In this document: positions 33,593 through 37,315 of the stretch, piece by piece | How the letters are laid out: each line of letters opens with the position of its first letter | Numbering within the stretch: position 1 is the first letter of the stretch | DNA from: Okeania sp. SIO3B5 | Lineage (GTDB): Bacteria; Cyanobacteriota; Cyanobacteriia; Cyanobacteriales; Microcoleaceae | Direction: 5' to 3' | Length of the DNA stretch: 37,315 bases | Assembly: GCF_010692555.1 (NCBI RefSeq) | Contig: NZ_JAAHHG010000053.1 | Coordinates: 1 to 37,315 of the forward strand | The notes under the pieces: generated by a model | Databases searched by the model: none | Seen by the model: only the letters and a program-made list of their open reading frames with translations | What the model was told of the DNA's origin: nothing | Made by a program: the position numbers and the translations under genes

Positions 33593-34015
33593 TTAAAAAT
33601 TATTAATACTAATCAAACTGAGAATAAATAAAATAGTAGTACCAGAAGAGCTAACAACAAACATTAGCGATCGCCCGATAGGCACATTCAAAATATAAAA
33701 TATTGAATAAAAAAATCGCCCAACAACAAAAGCAACTGCCGCTCCCATTGCCAAAATAGAATCCTGTTGTGTTAGATATGCCATCAAAGAAGCTGCTGTA
33801 AACAAAATCAAAGTTTCAAAAGAATTTTGATGTGCCCAGGTTGCCCTCTTAGCATAATCAGGTAATTGTTCAAACATCGCCCGAGGCGCACCCAAATCAT
33901 AGCCTACTTTAACACGACCGTAGGCTACCACTAAAAAAGGTGCGTAGACTAGCACTGCTCCTATTACTATGGAATCTAATAATATCGATGATGCTGGTAA
34001 CTCCAACAAACTCAT
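33593..34015 (-). CDS. MAPEG family membrane protein
   Basis: A 140-residue protein with four predicted membrane helices (about 13-32, 66-84, 89-110 and 116-136). The conserved loop KRATWAHQNSFETL (57-70) carries the Glu and Asn/Arg of the MAPEG family (membrane-associated proteins in eicosanoid and glutathione metabolism). Bacterial members are small membrane proteins of uncertain substrate, some with glutathione S-transferase activity. It follows the DprA-like gene by 13 bp on the same strand, so the two probably form one transcript. Confidence 0.85.
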   Translation of the reverse strand: MSLLELPASSILLDSIVIGAVLVYAPFLVVAYGRVKVGYDLGAPRAMFEQLPDYAKRATWAHQNSFETLILFTAASLMAYLTQQDSILAMGAAVAFVVGRFFYSIFYILNVPIGRSLMFVVSSSGTTILFILSLISINNF

Positions 34016-34028
34016 TTTTTTTGTTATA

Positions 34029-34532
34029 TTAATCTAGATAGAATAGAGTTACTACTTTACGTTGATCTTCTGCATCTTGACAAGTCTTCAACAGAGTATT
34101 ACTTTCGTGAAAAGCAAAGCAAATAAGCTGTTGGCATCGAGAAATAATTTCCTGGTTACAAATAGAGCTTGCTTCAGCTAAAGATAATTGGTCATTTTTA
34201 GGATTTTCCACTAAATGAATAACCTTATCCAATTGTTGGCGAGATTCTCTTGGTTGCCGTTTCATACTTTGAGGTAAAATAACAGTAACTAAGTTAGGAT
34301 CGGCTCTCATTGCCCCCCGAACTACTGCTAAATTAGTACCTGTTGCACCTGATGTAATAACATGATTCGATCCTAAAACCAAGGCATAACTTAACAACTC
34401 AATTAATTGTTGATGAGTAATAGGAACATGACGAGAACCCAAAATAGCAATTCGTTTAGAACCTGTTTGTTGGATTGCTAAAAGTTCCTCTAAAAAGTCA
34501 TCTACCTTGGGAATATCAATTGATTGACTCAA
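34029..34532 (-). CDS. DprA/LOG-like Rossmann-fold protein
   Basis: A 167-residue protein of the cyanobacterial DprA-related (SLOG-type Rossmann) group. It has a glycine-containing strand-loop (RIAILGSR, 27-34), ITSGATGTNLAVVRGA (59-74, the SGATG nucleotide-binding loop) and ILPQSMKR. It is shorter than true DprA (about 280-370) and lacks the C-terminal winged helix, so a recombination-mediator role is doubtful. It may bind a nucleotide or DNA. It is divergent from the carotenoid oxygenase gene; the 88 bp between them should hold both promoters. Confidence 0.7.
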   Translation of the reverse strand: MSQSIDIPKVDDFLEELLAIQQTGSKRIAILGSRHVPITHQQLIELLSYALVLGSNHVITSGATGTNLAVVRGAMRADPNLVTVILPQSMKRQPRESRQQLDKVIHLVENPKNDQLSLAEASSICNQEIISRCQQLICFAFHESNTLLKTCQDAEDQRKVVTLFYLD

Positions 34533-34620
34533 AGATTTTATCTACTGTAATAAAATTGCCTAGAGGATTATAACAATTAAATATATTTTTGTACATCTAT
34601 ATTTGTAGGAAAAATAACAA

Positions 34621-36075
34621 TTGATCGTTAAAAATCAATCGCTCAAAACTCCAGCATGGGCAAAGGCTTTTGCTCAACCAGCTCAAGAATTCCCACCTAC
34701 TCCTTTAAAAATTATTTCTGGTATTGTCCCCTCTGGACTGAGAGGTTGTTTATATAGAAATGGTCCTGCTAGATTATCGCGGAATCAACAACAAGTAGGA
34801 CATTGGTTTGATGGAGATGGTGCAATTCTAGCAGTGCATTTTAATTCTTCTTTTCTGGAAAATCAAGAACCTTGGGCTACTTATCGTTATGTTCAAACAG
34901 CAGGGTATCAGGTGGAGACAGAAAAAGGAAAATTTATTTTTGGTGGCTATGGAATGAACCCTCCAGGAAATCTGTGGGATAAGCTTACTCAACCAATAAA
35001 AAATGCTGCTAATACCTCAGTTTTGGCTTTGCCAGACCGTCTTTTAGCGCTATGGGAAGGTGGACATCCCCACACTCTCAATTTGGAAACTTTGGCAACT
35101 TTGGGACTAGAAGATTTAGGAGGCTTAGAAAATTATCAAAGCTATTCAGCACACCCTAAAATAGATAGTGCCACAGGTGACATCTATAACTTTGGAGTTA
35201 CTCCTGGACTAAATAGCTCCCTCAATATCTACCGCAGTAATAGTAGTGGAACAATTCAGCAAAAAGGTCTGATTCCTATATCTGGCGTCCCTCTAATTCA
35301 TGATTTTGTTTTAGCAGGCCCATATTTAATATTTTTTATTTCACCAGTACGTTTACAACTACTGCCAGCTTTTACAAAGATAAAAAGCTTTAGTGAAGCT
35401 TTAACCTGGCAACCAGAGCTAGGAACACAGATTTTAGTAGTCGATCGCTCATCTCTACAACTCATTACTCGTCGAGAAACGGAACCCTGGTATCAGTGGC
35501 ACTTTGGCAATAGCTATGTGGACTCAGATGGCACAGTATTAGTTTACTTAATCCGCTATACAGATTTTGATCAAACAAATAAGTACCTCCAAGAAGTACC
35601 TACTGGCCAAACTCATACTCCTGCTAATGGGATATTCTGGCAGATACGCCTAGATCCTAAATCTGGTCGTATCATTGACAGTTATAAATTATTGGATATT
35701 CCCTGTGAGTTGCCTACGGTTGCTCCTGCTGAGGTCGGAAAACCATTTCGCTTTACTTATTTATTAGTTCATAAACCAGGAATAGATATTACTCAAGAAA
35801 TGTTTGGGGCGATCGCCTGTTTTGACCATCAAAAAAATATCCTCACTACCACCAATTTAAGGCCAAATTGCTATCCTATGGAACCTATCTATGCCCCTGA
35901 TGCTGAAGATTCTGAGAAAGGATGGATATTAACTGTTATTTTTGACGGTGAGCGCAACTGTAGTGAGGTCTGGATATTTGATGCTTCTAACTTAGATACC
36001 GAACCTGTTTGTCGGTTAGCCTTACCAGAAGTTATACCAATGGGTTTCCACGGTACCTGGAGTCATTTCAGTTAA
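34621..36075 (+). CDS. Apocarotenoid-15,15'-oxygenase-like carotenoid cleavage dioxygenase
   Basis: A 484-residue member of the RPE65/carotenoid oxygenase family. The four iron-binding His fall in the expected places: His178 (SAHPKID), His227 (PLIHDFV), His294 (WHFGNSY) and His477 (GFHGTW). RNGP (46-49) and GDG (65-67) are also conserved. Length and spacing are close to Synechocystis ACO, which cleaves apocarotenals to retinal at the membrane surface. The start is a TTG at 34621: an in-frame TAA lies 4 bases before it and the next Met is at residue 111, while family homology begins within the first ten residues. GGA lies about 11 bases upstream. Confidence 0.9.
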   Translation: MIVKNQSLKTPAWAKAFAQPAQEFPPTPLKIISGIVPSGLRGCLYRNGPARLSRNQQQVGHWFDGDGAILAVHFNSSFLENQEPWATYRYVQTAGYQVETEKGKFIFGGYGMNPPGNLWDKLTQPIKNAANTSVLALPDRLLALWEGGHPHTLNLETLATLGLEDLGGLENYQSYSAHPKIDSATGDIYNFGVTPGLNSSLNIYRSNSSGTIQQKGLIPISGVPLIHDFVLAGPYLIFFISPVRLQLLPAFTKIKSFSEALTWQPELGTQILVVDRSSLQLITRRETEPWYQWHFGNSYVDSDGTVLVYLIRYTDFDQTNKYLQEVPTGQTHTPANGIFWQIRLDPKSGRIIDSYKLLDIPCELPTVAPAEVGKPFRFTYLLVHKPGIDITQEMFGAIACFDHQKNILTTTNLRPNCYPMEPIYAPDAEDSEKGWILTVIFDGERNCSEVWIFDASNLDTEPVCRLALPEVIPMGFHGTWSHFS

Positions 36076-36121
36076 CAGTTATCAGTTAACAGTTATCAGT
36101 TATCAGTTATCAGTTATCAGT
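36073..36121. repeat. Heptamer tandem repeat (AGTTATC)
   Basis: CAGTTAACAGTTATC followed by AGTTATC repeats starts at the stop codon of the carotenoid oxygenase gene. A typical STRR array. The stretch to 36256 is AT-rich with nothing else. Confidence 0.8.
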
Positions 36122-36256
36122 GTACCTCTTGCTGTTTGCGCAGCATGACAAAGGTCAAGCAAGAGGCTTAATATAAGGAATATTCTCTTCTCTTGGTCAA
36201 TCAATTCCGTTTTAAAGGAGAGTTCATTAATTGATAATTGATAATGGATAATTGAT

Positions 36257-36372
36257 AATTACCTCTGGTTAAAACCGAGAGGATTGAAGATAAGGAAATA
36301 TCCTAGCACTTTTTTTCCCTTAAAAGGGGAGGCTTTAAACCAGAATTATTTAATTATTAATGATTCGGTAAT
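36257..36372 (+). mobile_element. Two-hairpin repeat, family P, copy 5
   Basis: It starts AATTACCTCTGGTTAAAACC with GAGAGGATTGA (first hairpin) and ends TCCCTTAAAAGGGGAGGC then TTTAAACCAGAATT, ATTCGGTAAT. It is bordered by ATTGATAATGGATAATTGA repeats on the left and ATTAATTACTAATTATTAAT repeats on the right. Confidence 0.6.
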
Positions 36373-36396
36373 TATTAATTACTAATTATTAATTAT

Positions 36397-37315
36397 TTAA
36401 CTTGCTCCTAGCTGAAAATGATTGAGTAAGCTGTCAAAGTCGAACTCTTGTGCCATTAGTCTATTGACACACTCTACTTTCACAGGTTCGTTTAGACGGA
36501 CACTACCAAAAGTTCTATCTATAATTTCCACAGTAGATAAAGTATCATAGTCCACTGACAAAACAGGTACTTCCACATACTCCGCACGACGCAGCACTAA
36601 CTCATCCGGAGGCAGTTGCCCAGTTAAGATTAGACAATGGGTAGAAGTTTCTAAAGCTGCTAGTTGAATGTCTGTGCGATCGCCTCCGGTAACTACTGCC
36701 ATATTTGTAGCTTTACGGAAATATTTAATAGCTGCACTAACACTCATTGCACCAATTGTCAAGCTTTCTACCATTAAATCTAGGCGATCAGGACGACAAA
36801 GTACCTGGGCGTTTAATTGCTTCACTAATTCTGCCACTGTGACACTGCGTAAGAGACTGCTTCTCGGCAATATTCCTAATACAGGAATGTTCCTAGACTC
36901 TAGAAAAGGTTTCACTAAAGTAGTCACTGTTTCTTGTGCTGCTAGTGGTACATCATTAATAACCACACCCAACAGGGAACTACCCAAACGTTGTTTAGCT
37001 GAGAGTAAAGAGTCTATATAAGAACCTGAATTTGGACGAGTCACCAAAATTACGGCAGCATTAAGAATTTCCGCAACTTGTACTAAGGATAATTCAAATA
37101 GATTACCCTCATTTAAATTACTTGGTCCTTCTAATAAAACTAAATCTTCTCCTTCTACCTGTAGATATTGGGCTAGAGATTTTTGATAGTCAGTGTTGTC
37201 CTCTCCAAGCAAACGCTTCGTGATAGTACTTTCATCCAGCATGAACAGAGTTGGCCGAATACTATTTTCTGAAAGCTTGAGAGTTTCAGTAATAAACTGT
37301 ACATCAGCATCAATA
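36397..37315 (-). CDS. Phosphotransacetylase-like protein with DRTGG domain (5' end outside the window)
   Basis: The frame is open to the window edge. Codons before the Met at 37242 read DADVQFITETLKLSENSIRP, the expected continuation, so the gene is truncated at its 5' end. Visible parts: an AAA/BioD-like ATPase core (LVLLEGPSNL; ILVTRPNSGSYIDS; GVVINDVP) and a DRTGG domain (MAVVTGGDRTDIQLAALE). This domain order matches the N-terminal part of phosphotransacetylase and related stand-alone cyanobacterial proteins. It probably binds a nucleotide; the P-loop itself lies upstream of the window. It is preceded by repeats on its 3' side. Confidence 0.8.
   Translation of the reverse strand, partial: IDADVQFITETLKLSENSIRPTLFMLDESTITKRLLGEDNTDYQKSLAQYLQVEGEDLVLLEGPSNLNEGNLFELSLVQVAEILNAAVILVTRPNSGSYIDSLLSAKQRLGSSLLGVVINDVPLAAQETVTTLVKPFLESRNIPVLGILPRSSLLRSVTVAELVKQLNAQVLCRPDRLDLMVESLTIGAMSVSAAIKYFRKATNMAVVTGGDRTDIQLAALETSTHCLILTGQLPPDELVLRRAEYVEVPVLSVDYDTLSTVEIIDRTFGSVRLNEPVKVECVNRLMAQEFDFDSLLNHFQLGAS

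Overview
The window comes from a filamentous-type cyanobacterium. The DNA is AT-rich, carries the cyanobacterial octamer GCGATCGC (HIP1) inside several genes, and encodes cyanobacterial families: an EGY-type site-2 protease, a phosphoketolase-like ThDP enzyme, an apocarotenoid oxygenase, DUF2079 proteins and PEP-CTERM surface proteins. The abundance of short tandem heptamers, small inverted-repeat elements and decayed genes resembles large marine filamentous genomes of the Okeania/Trichodesmium/Moorena type. This placement is an inference; no rRNA is present.

Layout: 1-1833 holds a tRNA-Ser(CGA) and a repeat field that includes 3.5 copies of a ~280 bp tandem unit. 1834-5461 carries the site-2 protease and dxr, whose product is DXR with an extra C-terminal TPR domain. 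5462-7436 is a patchwork of mini-elements plus an IS200/IS605 remnant (intact tnpA, dead tnpB). 7485-18421 is a cell-surface/glycan neighbourhood: a giant beta-propeller-GT39 fusion, a sulfotransferase and two DUF2079 paralogues. A small divergent module of DNA-binding genes has come to lie between the paralogues. 18450-21805 groups a TIR-like protein, a VapBC-type toxin-antitoxin pair and a Uma2 nuclease.

21959-26682 is an imperfect tandem duplication of ~2.1 kb units, each with one PEP-CTERM gene. A 168 bp leader in these units is better conserved than the genes. 26872-29082 is a phosphoketolase-like enzyme, followed by a cytochrome P450 relic cut by a mini-element. 29646-31945 holds two identical PEP-CTERM genes that look recently duplicated or homogenised. 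32650-37315 is ordinary chromosome: yajQ, a DprA-like/MAPEG gene pair, an apocarotenoid oxygenase with a TTG start, and a partial phosphotransacetylase-like (DRTGG) gene that runs off the window.

I see no complete, certain new system. The best leads are the DXR-TPR fusion (with a TPR relic elsewhere), the propeller-GT39 fusion and its neighbours, the DNA-binding module between the DUF2079 paralogues, the IS200/IS605-end-like two-hairpin repeats, and the conserved PEP-CTERM leader. At least eight families of inverted-repeat mini-elements are described, three of them with inferred target or boundary features.
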